A DNA stretch of 64,000 nucleotides from Streptomyces sp. A2-16 (GCF_018128905.1 NZ_CP063808.1:6882001-6946000), one strand, 5' to 3'. Counted from the first letter of the stretch, positions 16,228 to 25,528 are shown. Numbers and translations: made by a program. Notes: a model not told the origin generated them from the letters alone.

Positions 16228-16899
16228 ATGGCTGTCACCGACGAGGCGATCGAGAAGATCAAGGGCATGATCGTCTCCGGCGCGCTGCGCCCCGGCGACC
16301 GGCTCCCCAAGGAGAGCGAACTCGCCTCCGAGCTGGGGCTGTCCCGCAATTCGCTGCGCGAGGCCGTGCGGGCGCTGTCGCTGATCCGCATCCTGGACGT
16401 GCGGCAGGGCGACGGCACCTATGTGACCAGCCTGGATCCGCAGCTTCTGCTGGAGGCGCTGAGCTTCGTCGTGGACTTCCACCGCGACGACACCGTGCTG
16501 GAGTTCCTGGCCGTGCGCCGCATCCTGGAGCCGGCCGCCACCGCGATGGCCGCCTCCCGGATCAGCGAGCAGCAACTGGACGCGCTCACCGCCCAGTTGG
16601 ACAAGCTCGGCAACAGCCCCTCGGTGGAGGAACTGGTCGCCTGCGACCTCGATTTCCATCGCGGGATCGTGCAGAGCTCCGGCAACTCCGTGCTCTGCTC
16701 GCTCCTGGACGGCCTGTCCGGGCCCACCACCCGGGCCCGGATCTGGCGCGGCCTGACCCAGGAGGACGCGGTCAGCCGCACCCTGCACGAACACCGGGCG
16801 ATCCTCACCGCCCTGCGCGACCGGGACGCCGAGGCGGCACGCTCGTGGGCGACGGTGCACATCGCGAGCGTGGAACAGTGGCTGCGGTCCACGCTGTGA
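16228..16899 (+). CDS. FadR/FCD-type GntR transcriptional regulator
   Basis: A 223-residue cytoplasmic regulator. The winged helix covers about residues 5-70 (LRPGDRLPKESELASELGLS, then SLREAVRAL and VRQGDGTYV). The C-terminal FCD ligand-binding domain follows, with metal-ligand type residues in CDLDFHRGIV near residue 137 and the HRAIL and WATVHIAS segments further on. FCD-domain GntR proteins usually sense a small carboxylic acid or sugar metabolite. It is divergent from mtnA, so local control of the salvage genes is plausible but unproven. Its stop is one base from the stop of the convergent NACHT gene. Confidence 0.85.
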   Translation: MAVTDEAIEKIKGMIVSGALRPGDRLPKESELASELGLSRNSLREAVRALSLIRILDVRQGDGTYVTSLDPQLLLEALSFVVDFHRDDTVLEFLAVRRILEPAATAMAASRISEQQLDALTAQLDKLGNSPSVEELVACDLDFHRGIVQSSGNSVLCSLLDGLSGPTTRARIWRGLTQEDAVSRTLHEHRAILTALRDRDAEAARSWATVHIASVEQWLRSTL

Positions 16900-16900
16900 G

Positions 16901-19354
16901 TCACTCGGGGCCGGGCTCCGCCAGCCGGTGCTGCAGGGCGACATGCCGGAACTGGTGGACGGCGCCCACCCGGCGCAGCACACCCCGGTCATGGGCGTCG
17001 GCGAGGAAGCCCATGAGGTCGTACGGCAGTCCCCGCCGGACGGCGAGATAGCAGCGGGCGACCGCGTAGTGGCCCCAGGCCGCCTGCCGGATGCCGACGG
17101 CCAGCCCCGTCAGCAGGGCAGGGATCAGTCCCACGACGAACATCCACGGATAGCCGCCGGTGGGCTGCGCGCCCCACACCCGTGTCGATCCCCACAGCAC
17201 CGCGCACCAGCCCTGGGCGCCGATCACCACGGCACCGATCACGGCCGAGGTCAGGACGCAGACGCCCAGGGTGCGCCGGTCGTTGGCGAGCAGGGCGCGT
17301 TCGTCGGCACTGGCGGCGAGGTCGACGGGGACGGCCCGGAGGCCGTGCACGAGCAGACAGGACACCGTGAACACGGCCGCGAGCTGGGCGCCTGCCCAGC
17401 AGGCCGCGACCGGGTCGGCGGGCGCGATGTTCTCCGCGCCCGAGGGCCCCAGGAGCGCGTACGCGACCAGTCCCTCCAGGACGATGCTCGCGCCCAGCAG
17501 GATCCCGACCAGCAGCCCCCGGGCGACCCCCGCGGCGCTCCAGTGCCAGCGCAGCCGGGCGACGGGACGGACCGGGTCGGCGGGCACCCCGTCCGTGCCG
17601 ATCGCGGCGGCGGTCAGACCGTACAGGAGGGCGCTGGCGATCCCGCACGCGTTGCCGAAGGCCGCCACGTAGCACAGCGCGGCGAGGGTGCCGGTCAACA
17701 GGGCGCGGCGGTCCCAGCGGGACGGCCGTCGCAGTCGCGGCCGGGCCCCGAAGGCGAACCCGGAGATGATCAGGCCGACCAGGGTGAGCGCTCCGGTGTC
17801 GGCCAGCCGGCTCAGCAGGAGTTCGGGGAGGCTTCCCGGTGCGGCGGCCGCCACGCACAACAGCGTGATCGCCGCTCCGGCGGCGAGGCCGCACACCAGG
17901 CCGCCGCAGATGCCCGCCGCCACGATGCCGAGGCCGCCGCGCTGTTCCCAGTCGGCCGCCACGTCCTGCGAGGTGAACTGGCCGGTCAGGGTCATGACCG
18001 TGCCCTCGAACAGCCAGGCCACCACGCCCAGCAGCGCACCGGCCAGGACCTTGGGCAGTGCGGCCGGCACGGCGTGACGCAGCTTCCACCAGGCGACCTC
18101 CGCGGCGCCGTCGAGCCCTCGTTCCATGTGCCGGGCGAGGAACCCGAGCGCGAGGCGTGCCTGTGCCGTCGGCCAGTGGCGGCTCCGGCGCGGGTGCGGC
18201 CGGTAGGCGGCGTCGACGAAGCTGTCGAGGAGGTGGTGCTCCACGGCGGTGCGGTCGCGCAGCCACACCAGGTCGGCCGGGTCGGGCAGCACGGCGTGGC
18301 CCTCGTCCGGCCGTGGGTTGTACACGGTTCGTGCCAGCGACACCATCAGCGGGCTGGTCAGTGCCCGGGCCACGGGGGTGTCGGTGCGCAGCGCCCGGAC
18401 CACCGGGGTCCAGCGGCGCGCGGCCGGTGCGCGGGGGCCGCCCGCGTCGTGCAGGAGGTAGGCGGCTACGTCGGCGGGGTCCAGGGGTTCGAGGTGGATG
18501 CCGGCCAGCCCCGCGAGCCGCGCGGGTACCCCGGTGCGCGGCCGCAGCGCCGCCCGATACTCGGCGGGACGGCTCGACAGGACCATCTCGCGCCCGGCCG
18601 GAAGCGCCCGGGCGATGCGGTGCAGTGCCGTCGCCGCGGTCTCCGCGGGGAGTTCGTCGAACCCGTCGAGCACCGGCAGGATCAGCCGCCGGTCGAGCAG
18701 CGTGCGGGCGAGGGTGAGCCGTTCGTACGGTGCGGGGGCGGGTCCGCCGAGGTCCGCGTGGTCCTGCACGAGTCTGTGCTCCATCCAGTCGCGCAGGTCC
18801 AGCGCGGTGGGGTCCCAGGAGGCCAGCGGGAACAGCACGGGCACCGGCTCGCCGGTCCGCCGTCGCTCGATCAGTGCGAGCAGGAGCCGTACGAGGAACA
18901 GGGTCTTTCCCGAGCCCGGGTCGCCGAGCACCAGCAGCCGGGTGGGCGCTCCCGTGGTGAGGACGCCGGTGATCTCCCCCCGGCCGCCGTGCGGGTGGGG
19001 CCCGGGCGTCTCGGCCAGGTCGGGATCGGCGCCCCGCCAGCCGACGGGCAGCGGATACGGCTCCGTCAGCCGCCGTACCTCGGCCTCGCCCTCCCACTCG
19101 TGCCGGACGGCGACGGCGAGCCGGTCGGCGACGGCCTCCGGGGTCTGTCCCGCAGCGGCCTCGGTCCGCTCGGCCCGGTAGCCGGTCCACGCCAGATAGG
19201 CCCCGCCCCAGGTCGGCAGCAGCGCGGCGAGCACCGTCGCCGGGTCGTCGAGACGCGGGGCGAGCAGCAGCGCCCCCAGGGTGCCCGCGGCCAGCAGGGT
19301 CAGATAGATGATTCCGGCGCGCCGCACGCGCGACCTCGGGACAACGTCGCTCAC
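16901..19354 (-). CDS. NACHT-family NTPase with N- and C-terminal membrane segments
   Basis: An 817-residue protein. Two hydrophobic segments lie at about residues 14-52. The NACHT STAND-NTPase domain follows, with Walker A LVLGDPGSGKTLFLV near residue 143 and Walker B LILPVLDGFDELP near residue 222. The LSSRPAEYRAAL sensor-like stretch is near residue 258. The C-terminal 400 residues hold roughly 8-10 hydrophobic segments, ending in a soluble tail with DAHDRGVLRRVGAVHQFRHV. STAND NTPases often act as signal or defence switches, and Streptomyces carry many such membrane-anchored paralogues of unknown role. There is no adjacent effector gene. The tail matches the remnant at 7472-7590. Confidence 0.8.
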   Translation of the reverse strand: MSDVVPRSRVRRAGIIYLTLLAAGTLGALLLAPRLDDPATVLAALLPTWGGAYLAWTGYRAERTEAAAGQTPEAVADRLAVAVRHEWEGEAEVRRLTEPYPLPVGWRGADPDLAETPGPHPHGGRGEITGVLTTGAPTRLLVLGDPGSGKTLFLVRLLLALIERRRTGEPVPVLFPLASWDPTALDLRDWMEHRLVQDHADLGGPAPAPYERLTLARTLLDRRLILPVLDGFDELPAETAATALHRIARALPAGREMVLSSRPAEYRAALRPRTGVPARLAGLAGIHLEPLDPADVAAYLLHDAGGPRAPAARRWTPVVRALRTDTPVARALTSPLMVSLARTVYNPRPDEGHAVLPDPADLVWLRDRTAVEHHLLDSFVDAAYRPHPRRSRHWPTAQARLALGFLARHMERGLDGAAEVAWWKLRHAVPAALPKVLAGALLGVVAWLFEGTVMTLTGQFTSQDVAADWEQRGGLGIVAAGICGGLVCGLAAGAAITLLCVAAAAPGSLPELLLSRLADTGALTLVGLIISGFAFGARPRLRRPSRWDRRALLTGTLAALCYVAAFGNACGIASALLYGLTAAAIGTDGVPADPVRPVARLRWHWSAAGVARGLLVGILLGASIVLEGLVAYALLGPSGAENIAPADPVAACWAGAQLAAVFTVSCLLVHGLRAVPVDLAASADERALLANDRRTLGVCVLTSAVIGAVVIGAQGWCAVLWGSTRVWGAQPTGGYPWMFVVGLIPALLTGLAVGIRQAAWGHYAVARCYLAVRRGLPYDLMGFLADAHDRGVLRRVGAVHQFRHVALQHRLAEPGPE

Positions 19355-19640
19355 CCGACGAAGAGTTGCGTACGGCAGCGGCGGCGGGTGCCGGTTGTCC
19401 GCCGCTCCACACGAGTGGGTGAACCGGTGTGGTCAGAGGACATCGGAGCTCTGCCGCAGCGGGGCGTGCGGGGCGAGGGCGCCGGCGGCGGTGCCGGCGG
19501 GCCCGGCCGACGGGGGTGTTCGGGGGTGGCGAACGGGGCAGTGATCCGTTCACTCCCCCGTGCAAGGGGGCTGCGGGCGCCCCCGCCGGACGCCGTAAGG
19601 TTGGTGCGTTAAGCGAGGGCACGTCGGAAGGAGGCGCTGG

Positions 19641-20639
19641 GTGATCGAGCTCGAGGGGGTTCCCGAGCTGATCGACCCGGTCATGGTGGCCGCGTTCGAG
19701 GGCTGGAACGATGCCGGCGACGCCGCCTCCACCGCGGTCGCGCATCTGGACAAGGAGTGGAAGGGCGAGGTGTTCGCGGCGCTCGACGCCGAGGACTACT
19801 ACGACTTCCAGGTGAACCGGCCCACGGTGTGGCTGGACGGCGGAGTGCGCAAGATCACGTGGCCGACGACAAGGTTGTCGGTGGTCCGCGTCGGCGGCGA
19901 GAAGCCGCGCGATCTCGTACTCGTCCGAGGTATCGAACCGTCGATGCGGTGGCGCTCGTTCTGCAACGAGTTGCTGGGCTTCGCCCACGAACTGGGCGTG
20001 GAGCTGGTGGTGATCCTCGGCGCGCTGCTCGGCGACACCCCGCACACCCGCCCGGTCCCGATCAGCGGGACCACGTCCGACCCTGACCTGGCGCAGCGGA
20101 TGGATCTGGAGGAGACCAAGTACGAGGGCCCTACAGGCATCGTCGGCATCCTCCAGGAGGCCTGCACCCACGCGGGCGTGCCCGCGGTGTCGTTGTGGGC
20201 GGCCGTACCGCACTACGTGTCGCAGCCGCCCAACCCGAAGGCGACGCTGGCTCTCCTGAACCGTCTGGAGGACCTGATCGACGTACGGATCCCGCTGGGC
20301 GAGCTGGCCGAGGACGCGCGTGCCTGGCAGGTGGGCGTGGACCAGCTGGCCGCCGAGGACAGCGAGGTCGCCGAGTACGTCCAGACGCTGGAGGAGGCCC
20401 GGGACACCGCGGAGCTGCCGGAGGCCTCGGGTGAGGCGATCGCCCGGGAGTTCGAGCGGTATCTGCGGCGCCGGGACGGCGGCCAGCCGGGGCAGCCGGG
20501 CGGCCACGCCACCGCGGACGGCAGTGACAGCTCGGCGTATCTGCGGGACAGTCCGGGCGGTCGTACCAAGCCGCCCAGGCCGCCGAAGCCGGACACCGAG
20601 ACGGAGCCGGACGACGGGGACTCCTCGTCGGAGGACTGA
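19641..20639 (+). CDS. PAC2-family (proteasome assembly chaperone-like) protein
   Basis: A 332-residue soluble protein of the PAC2 family (pfam09754). PELIDPVMVAAFEGWNDAG at the N-terminus and LVLVRGIEPSMRWRSF near residue 93 are family hallmarks. The last 70 residues are a low-complexity Pro/Gly/Asp/Ser tail. The family is conserved across actinobacteria, usually next to mshC as here, but its biochemical role is not settled; eukaryotic relatives help assemble proteasomes. The GTG start follows GGAAGGAGG. The 286-bp gap to the divergent NACHT gene contains nothing I recognise apart from promoter sequence. Confidence 0.88.
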   Translation: MIELEGVPELIDPVMVAAFEGWNDAGDAASTAVAHLDKEWKGEVFAALDAEDYYDFQVNRPTVWLDGGVRKITWPTTRLSVVRVGGEKPRDLVLVRGIEPSMRWRSFCNELLGFAHELGVELVVILGALLGDTPHTRPVPISGTTSDPDLAQRMDLEETKYEGPTGIVGILQEACTHAGVPAVSLWAAVPHYVSQPPNPKATLALLNRLEDLIDVRIPLGELAEDARAWQVGVDQLAAEDSEVAEYVQTLEEARDTAELPEASGEAIAREFERYLRRRDGGQPGQPGGHATADGSDSSAYLRDSPGGRTKPPRPPKPDTETEPDDGDSSSED

Positions 20640-20642
20640 GCG

Positions 20643-20672
20643 GGTGGGGGCGGTGCGCGCACCGCCCCCACC
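20643..20672. terminator. Strong bidirectional terminator after the PAC2 gene
   Basis: A perfect 30-base palindrome, GGTGGGGGCGGTGCG followed by its complement, then GCTTTTTC. It separates the PAC2 gene from the convergent exported-protein gene. Confidence 0.85.
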
Positions 20673-20678
20673 GCTTTT

Positions 20679-21608
20679 TCAGACCTGGTTCACGGCCACC
20701 GCGTCGTACTCGGTGGTCGGCGTCGGCTCCACGTCGAAGCGCGCGTTGGGCAGGTACAGGCGCCTGCCCCACGCGGCGACCGTGGTCGGGATGCGGAAGC
20801 GCGGGTCGGTGATCCGGGTGATCGCGGTGCCCCGGGTGCCGGAGTCGTTCAGCCGGAACACATCGATCGCGTTCTGCTGCTGCTGGACGGCGTAGAGGAT
20901 CCGGCCGAGCAGCAACAGGCCGTCGCCGTTGGGGAGTTTCGCCGTGCCGAGGTCGACGGCGCGGGCGGCTCCGGTGCGCGGGTCGACCCGCATGAGGCCG
21001 CCGCCGTTCGCGAAGGCGTTCACCACCAGCAGGGCGCGGCCGTCGGGGGTGCGTTCGATGCCGTTGGCCGTGAAGTCGGGCCCCTGCTGCCAGTCCCCGG
21101 TCAGAGGTACGGTCGTCACCGCGCCCTTGGCCAGCTTGTAGAGCACCGGCTTGAAGGAGTCGGTGAACCAGGCGGCTCCCGGGGTGAGGATCACGTCGTT
21201 CACGAAGGTGCCGCCGGTGGCGTGCACCTGCTCGGTCCTGCCGGAGCGGGCGTCGGCGACCCGTATCTCGCCGCTGTCGCCGCCGGCGAGGAAGAGTCTG
21301 CCGTGCCGGTCGATCTTGAGGCCCACGGTCGGGCGGCCGGCACCTCTCACGACGGTCTCACCGCGGCCGGTGGCCAGGCTCACGCGGTGGACGTCGCCGT
21401 TCGCGAGGGACCCGAAGTAGGCGTACGGCGCGGAGCCGATGGTGATGCCCTCGGGCTGGAAGCCGTCGGGCAGGGGGAACTGCGCGGGCCATGCGGTGTG
21501 CCGGGTCCCGGCCGCGTGCGCGGTGCCGCCGAGCAGGGCCGCTCCGGTCAGCGCGGCGGTCGTGGTCAGGAGTGTGCGACGTGCGAAGGAACGGTCTGCG
21601 GGTGCCAC
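20679..21608 (-). CDS. Tat-exported SMP-30/NHL-like beta-propeller protein
   Basis: A 309-residue protein. The N-terminus has a twin-arginine signal (RSFARRTLLTTTAALTGAA, then AHA), so folded export is likely. The mature part reads as repeated beta-propeller blades (PEGITIGSAPYAYFGSLANG, VGLKIDRHGRLFLAGGDSG, GPDFTANGIERTPDGRALLV, LPNGDGLLLLG), as in SMP-30/gluconolactonase-like proteins. The GTG at 21608 follows GGAAGGA and gives a clean signal; the longer frame upstream adds 45 unlikely residues. Its substrate, if any, is unknown. Divergent from the subtilase gene across 264 bp. Confidence 0.75.
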   Translation of the reverse strand: MAPADRSFARRTLLTTTAALTGAALLGGTAHAAGTRHTAWPAQFPLPDGFQPEGITIGSAPYAYFGSLANGDVHRVSLATGRGETVVRGAGRPTVGLKIDRHGRLFLAGGDSGEIRVADARSGRTEQVHATGGTFVNDVILTPGAAWFTDSFKPVLYKLAKGAVTTVPLTGDWQQGPDFTANGIERTPDGRALLVVNAFANGGGLMRVDPRTGAARAVDLGTAKLPNGDGLLLLGRILYAVQQQQNAIDVFRLNDSGTRGTAITRITDPRFRIPTTVAAWGRRLYLPNARFDVEPTPTTEYDAVAVNQV

Positions 21609-21872
21609 GGTGCGTCCTTCCGCAAGGGGGCCGGCGCAGGGCCGGCCAACGGTCAAGCGACGCTCCCACCCCATCACATGACGGCTGCCTCCACAGCCTT
21701 TGGCGGGATTGTGCCGTGACATCGGTTTCCGGACGGATTGCACACGTTACCCAATTCAACTTGTTTCAAACCGAGTTGGCGAACACGGTCTGGACGGACC
21801 GCCGTTGTGGTGCTTTGTTGTCCCCCGGAAGGCACCCGCAGCACCCGCACGGACCGAAGGGAGCGGTACCCG

Positions 21873-23582
21873 ATGACCGAGCAGGTACAGCCGCCACAGG
21901 GCCCGGGAGCCTCCGGGCCGGGCCCCGACGGAGCGGGATTCACCTACCGGGGAGCCGAGCAGGAACTGATCGTCGTCGCCCGCCCCGAGACCCGGCTGCG
22001 CGCCGGGGCCGAGGGCGTCCGCTCGGCAGCGGGCGCCGACGTGTCGGCCCTCGACATGTTCCTCAACGACGAACAGCTGGCCCTGGAGCCGCTGTTCGGC
22101 AGCGAGGAACGCCTGGGGCAGCATCTCGAGGAAGGCGTTCCCGACCTCGCGCTGTTCTACCGGGTGCGCGGCGGAGCGGACCGTACGGCGGAACTGCGGG
22201 CCCGGATCGCCGCGTTGCCGGGCATCGACACGGCCTACGTCAAACCGCCCGCCGTGCCCGCGACGGTGGACGGGGACCGCCGCCTGAAGGAGGGCGCGCC
22301 GGTCACCCCCGACTTCACCGGACGGCAGGGCTATCTGCGGCCCGCCCCCGAGGGCATCGACGCCCACTGGGCCTGGCAGCGGCCCGGTGGGACGGGTGAG
22401 GGGGTGACCGTGATCGACGTCGAGGGCGCCTGGCAGCTGGGCCACGAGGACCTGGCCGCCAAGCTCGCCGGCGTCGTCGTCGGCACCCCGCTGACCGAGC
22501 TGGCCTGGCGCAACCACGGCACCGCCGTGATCGGCGTCATCGGCGGCGACGCGGGCGAACGCGGAGTGACCGGGATCGCGCCGGAGGCGGTGACCGCGGC
22601 CGCGTCCTTCCAGGGCATCGGCACGGCGGCCGCGATCCGGGCGGCGGCCGACCGGCTCGGCCCCGGTGACATCGTCCTGGTCGAACTGCAACGCCCCGGA
22701 CCGCGGTTCGACTTCGAGACCCGGGACGACCAGAAGGGCTGCATCGCGATCGAATGGTGGCCGGACGACTACGCGGCCGTGCGGTACGCGAGCGCCAGGG
22801 GTGTGCTGGTCGTGGCGGCCGCGGGCAACGGCGGCGAGTCCCTCGACGACGCCGTCCACGAGCGTCGCCCCGACGACTTCCCGGAGTGGTGGCGCAACCC
22901 GTTCAACCCCTCCAACCGGTCCTCCGGCGCCGTCCTGGTCGGCGCGGGCGCCCCGCCGCCCGGCACCCACGGCCGCGACCACGGCCCGGACCGCTCGCGC
23001 CTCGCCTTCTCCAACTACGGCGCCCGCGTGGACGCGCAGGGCTGGGGACGCGAGGTCACGACGACCGGCGGCTTCTGGGACAGGCCCGGCGACCTCCAGG
23101 GCGGGCCCGAGGAGATCGCCTGGTACACGGACACGTTCTCCGGGACCTCCGCCGCCTCCCCGGTGGTGGCCGGCGCGCTGGCCGCGCTCCAGGGCATGCT
23201 CAAGGCCGCCGGCCGTCCCCCGATGTCCCCGGAACAGGCCCGTACGGTGCTGCGCGCCACAGGCTCCCCGCAGCAGGACGCGCCGGGCCGGCCCGCCTCT
23301 CAGCGGATCGGCAACCGGCCCGACATCAAGGCGGCGGTCACCCGGCTGCTGCCGGACGCGGTCGGCTCGGGCCAGGCCGAGCGGTACTGGGACGAGCTGC
23401 TGCCGTACCCCCGTGAACTCCCGCCGCGCCTGAGGCTGTTCGTGGCCGGCGCGTGGCGCAACCTCAACCACCCGTCCCCCGAGATCCGGCAGGCGGTGCA
23501 CGCCGCCTTCGCGGGCGGACGGCCCGACGTCCGGGTGTGGTTCTCGGACGACGAGATCGTCGGCCTGGTCGTCACCGGCTGA
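21873..23582 (+). CDS. Subtilisin-like (S8) serine peptidase without a signal peptide
   Basis: A 569-residue protein. The catalytic triad is intact: Asp182 in VTVIDVEGAW, His215 in WRNHGTAVIGVIGG, and Ser426 in FSGTSAASPVVAGALA. The first 150 residues are a non-catalytic domain with a propeptide-like arrangement (FTYRGAEQELIVVARPETRL at the start). The last 50 residues form a separate module (PPRLRLFVAGAWRNL, HPSPEIRQAVHAAFAGG) that reappears in the next gene. No signal peptide or membrane segment is visible, which is unusual for a Streptomyces subtilase; it is cytoplasmic or leaves by another route. The ATG follows AGGGAG. 48 bp from its partner gene. Confidence 0.88.
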   Translation: MTEQVQPPQGPGASGPGPDGAGFTYRGAEQELIVVARPETRLRAGAEGVRSAAGADVSALDMFLNDEQLALEPLFGSEERLGQHLEEGVPDLALFYRVRGGADRTAELRARIAALPGIDTAYVKPPAVPATVDGDRRLKEGAPVTPDFTGRQGYLRPAPEGIDAHWAWQRPGGTGEGVTVIDVEGAWQLGHEDLAAKLAGVVVGTPLTELAWRNHGTAVIGVIGGDAGERGVTGIAPEAVTAAASFQGIGTAAAIRAAADRLGPGDIVLVELQRPGPRFDFETRDDQKGCIAIEWWPDDYAAVRYASARGVLVVAAAGNGGESLDDAVHERRPDDFPEWWRNPFNPSNRSSGAVLVGAGAPPPGTHGRDHGPDRSRLAFSNYGARVDAQGWGREVTTTGGFWDRPGDLQGGPEEIAWYTDTFSGTSAASPVVAGALAALQGMLKAAGRPPMSPEQARTVLRATGSPQQDAPGRPASQRIGNRPDIKAAVTRLLPDAVGSGQAERYWDELLPYPRELPPRLRLFVAGAWRNLNHPSPEIRQAVHAAFAGGRPDVRVWFSDDEIVGLVVTG

Positions 23583-23630
23583 CGGTTCCCACGGCACGAC
23601 CCGACTCCATCAAGGGAAGGTGACACCCGT

Positions 23631-24131
23631 ATGAGCATCACCCCGCAGATGGGCCAGATGGGCCAGACAGGCCAGATGGGGCAACAAGGCCAGCAGGGAC
23701 AGCAGTTCCCGAGCACGTCGCCGCACCAGCAGCAGGGCGGTTCCGGCTCCCTGGAGCAGCTCCAGCAGCTCGGGCAGCAGCAGCCCTACCAGCAGCTCCT
23801 CCAACAGCTCGGAGGCCAGCAGCAACAGCAACAGCACAACCAGCAGGAGCAGCAGATCCAGCAGCTCACGCAGTCCGTGGTGCAGCAGGTGCAGACCCAG
23901 GCACTCGCCGCCGGAGTGGCCGACGCCTTCATCGACATCGTGCAGCCGCTCCCGGGCCAGCCGCAGCAGATCTTCCTGCGGATCGACAACCAGTTCCGGA
24001 GCCTGACCAACCCGTCGCCGCAGCTCCACCAGCAGATCCAGGAGGCGTTCGCGTTCGGCCACCAGGTCGTCGGCGTCTGGGACGGACAGTCGCCGAACGT
24101 GCTGCGCAGCGTGCGGATCCAGCGCTTCTGA
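23631..24131 (+). CDS. Gln-rich small protein sharing the C-terminal module of the adjacent subtilase
   Basis: A 166-residue protein with no recognised function. The first 85 residues are low complexity: GQMGQ repeats, then long Gln runs. The last 55 residues are ordered and resemble the subtilase C-terminus: IFLRIDNQFRSLTNPSPQLH, then QEAFAFG and VVGVWDG, against the peptidase's RLFVAGAWRNLNHPSPEIRQ, HAAFAGG and DVRVWFSDD. There is no signal peptide. The start follows AAGGGAAGGTG. Cotranscription with the peptidase gene is likely, with a strong terminator after it. It could be a substrate, inhibitor or scaffold of the peptidase; this is inference from the shared module and pairing. Confidence 0.8.
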   Translation: MSITPQMGQMGQTGQMGQQGQQGQQFPSTSPHQQQGGSGSLEQLQQLGQQQPYQQLLQQLGGQQQQQQHNQQEQQIQQLTQSVVQQVQTQALAAGVADAFIDIVQPLPGQPQQIFLRIDNQFRSLTNPSPQLHQQIQEAFAFGHQVVGVWDGQSPNVLRSVRIQRF

Positions 24132-24150
24132 CAGCACCTGAGCAGCAGCG

Positions 24151-24184
24151 AGGGGCGCTTCCTCCGCGGGGAGGAAGCGCCCCT
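24151..24184. terminator. Bidirectional terminator between the Gln-rich protein gene and mshC
   Basis: 15-bp stem AGGGGCGCTTCCTCC / GGAGGAAGCGCCCCT with a four-base loop, between two convergent genes. Confidence 0.85.
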
Positions 24185-24197
24185 TCCGTACGGCCTT

Positions 24198-25427
24198 CTA
24201 GAGGGCCACGCCCAGCAGCGCGTCCACCGCACGTGTCACCACGCCGGGCGCCCCCATGTCGGTGCCGCCCTGTTCCGCCTGTGCGGCGGCCCAGCGGTCG
24301 ACGGCGAGGAGCGCGGCGGGCGCGTCCAGGTCGTTCGAGAGTGCCTCGCGGATCTCCTCGACGAGCGCCTCGGCGGGCGGTCCGTCGGGCCGGGAGACGG
24401 CGGCACGCCACCGGCCGAGCCGGTCCACGGCGTCCTGGAGGACCTGGTCGGTCCACTCCCAGTCGGCGCGGTAGTGGTGGGCGAGCAGCGCGAGGCGGAT
24501 GGCGGCGGGGTCGACGCCGTCGCGCCGCAGCTGGGACACGAAGACCAGGTTGCCCTTGGACTTGGACATCTTCTCGCCGTCGAGACCGACCATGCCGGCG
24601 TGGACGTACGCCTTGGCCATGGGGAACTCGCCGGTCAGCACCTGGGCGTGGGAGGCGCCCATCTCGTGGTGCGGGAAGGCGAGGTCGGAGCCGCCGCCCT
24701 GGACGTCGAAGGTCATGCCCAGGTGGTCCAGGGCGATCGCGACGCACTCGATGTGCCAGCCGGGGCGTCCCCGGCCGAGCGAGGCGCCGTCCCAGCTGGG
24801 TTCGCCCTCGCGGGCGGCCATCCACAGCATCGGGTCGAGGGGGTTCTTCTTGCCCGGGCGGTCCGGGTCGCCGCCGCGCTCGGCGGACAGCAGCCGCATG
24901 GCGGCCGCGTCGAGGTTCGAGACCTTGCCGAAGTTCGGGTCGGACTCGACGGAGAAGTAGACGTCCCCTTCGAGCTCGTAGGCGGCTCCGGCGTCCCGCA
25001 GTCGCTCGACGAGCGGGACGATCCCGGGTATGGCCTCGACCGCGCCGATGTAGTGCTGCGGCGGCAGCATGCGCAGGGCGGTCATGTCCTCGCGGAAGAG
25101 GACCGTCTCCTTGTCGGCGAGGGCGGCCCAGTCGAGGCCGTCCCGCTCGGCGCGCTCCAGGAGCGGGTCGTCGATGTCGGTGACGTTCTGGACGTAGTGA
25201 ACCTGACGCTTCGTGTCGAGCCACACGCGCTGCACGAGGTCGAACGCGTTGTAGGTCGCCGCGTGCCCCATGTGGGTGGCGTCGTACGGCGTGATGCCGC
25301 AGACGTAGAGACGGGCGACGGGACCGGGGTCGAGGGAGACCAGACCGCCGGTCGCGGTGTCGTGGATCCTCAGGTCGCGGCCCTGACCAGGCAGGGCGGG
25401 GACCTCGGAAGCGGGCCAGGCATGCAT
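24198..25427 (-). CDS. mshC: Cysteine:glucosaminyl-inositol ligase of mycothiol synthesis
   Basis: A 409-residue class I aminoacyl-tRNA-synthetase-like ligase that activates cysteine with ATP and joins it to glucosaminyl-inositol, the penultimate step to mycothiol. The HIGH-type motif is DATHMGHAATYNAFD near residue 50 and the KMSKS-type motif is GEKMSKSKGN near residue 285. The zinc-ligand Cys is in LYVCGITPYD near residue 43. The short length and lack of a tRNA-binding C-terminal domain separate it from cysteinyl-tRNA synthetase, and its neighbours are those of mshC in other actinobacteria. A TAGGCT hexamer sits about ten bases upstream of the ATG with no Shine-Dalgarno, so a very short leader is likely. 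Confidence 0.94.
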   Translation of the reverse strand: MHAWPASEVPALPGQGRDLRIHDTATGGLVSLDPGPVARLYVCGITPYDATHMGHAATYNAFDLVQRVWLDTKRQVHYVQNVTDIDDPLLERAERDGLDWAALADKETVLFREDMTALRMLPPQHYIGAVEAIPGIVPLVERLRDAGAAYELEGDVYFSVESDPNFGKVSNLDAAAMRLLSAERGGDPDRPGKKNPLDPMLWMAAREGEPSWDGASLGRGRPGWHIECVAIALDHLGMTFDVQGGGSDLAFPHHEMGASHAQVLTGEFPMAKAYVHAGMVGLDGEKMSKSKGNLVFVSQLRRDGVDPAAIRLALLAHHYRADWEWTDQVLQDAVDRLGRWRAAVSRPDGPPAEALVEEIREALSNDLDAPAALLAVDRWAAAQAEQGGTDMGAPGVVTRAVDALLGVAL

Positions 25428-25528
25428 GTCATGAGCCTAACCGGACGGATGTTCCGTATACGAACCGGACCGGGCCGGATGGCCGGTAGGGCCTTCTTGC
25501 GCGGTACGGCCCTGTGTGCAGTGTGCCG

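Noticed and set aside
16989..20507. 1,172-codon minus-strand frame across the NACHT and PAC2 genes
   Set aside because: Covers two genes in opposite directions with Arg/Pro-rich translation; a composition artefact.
24198..25427. Cysteinyl-tRNA synthetase instead of MshC
   Set aside because: Too short, lacks the anticodon-binding C-terminal domain, and the neighbourhood is that of mshC.
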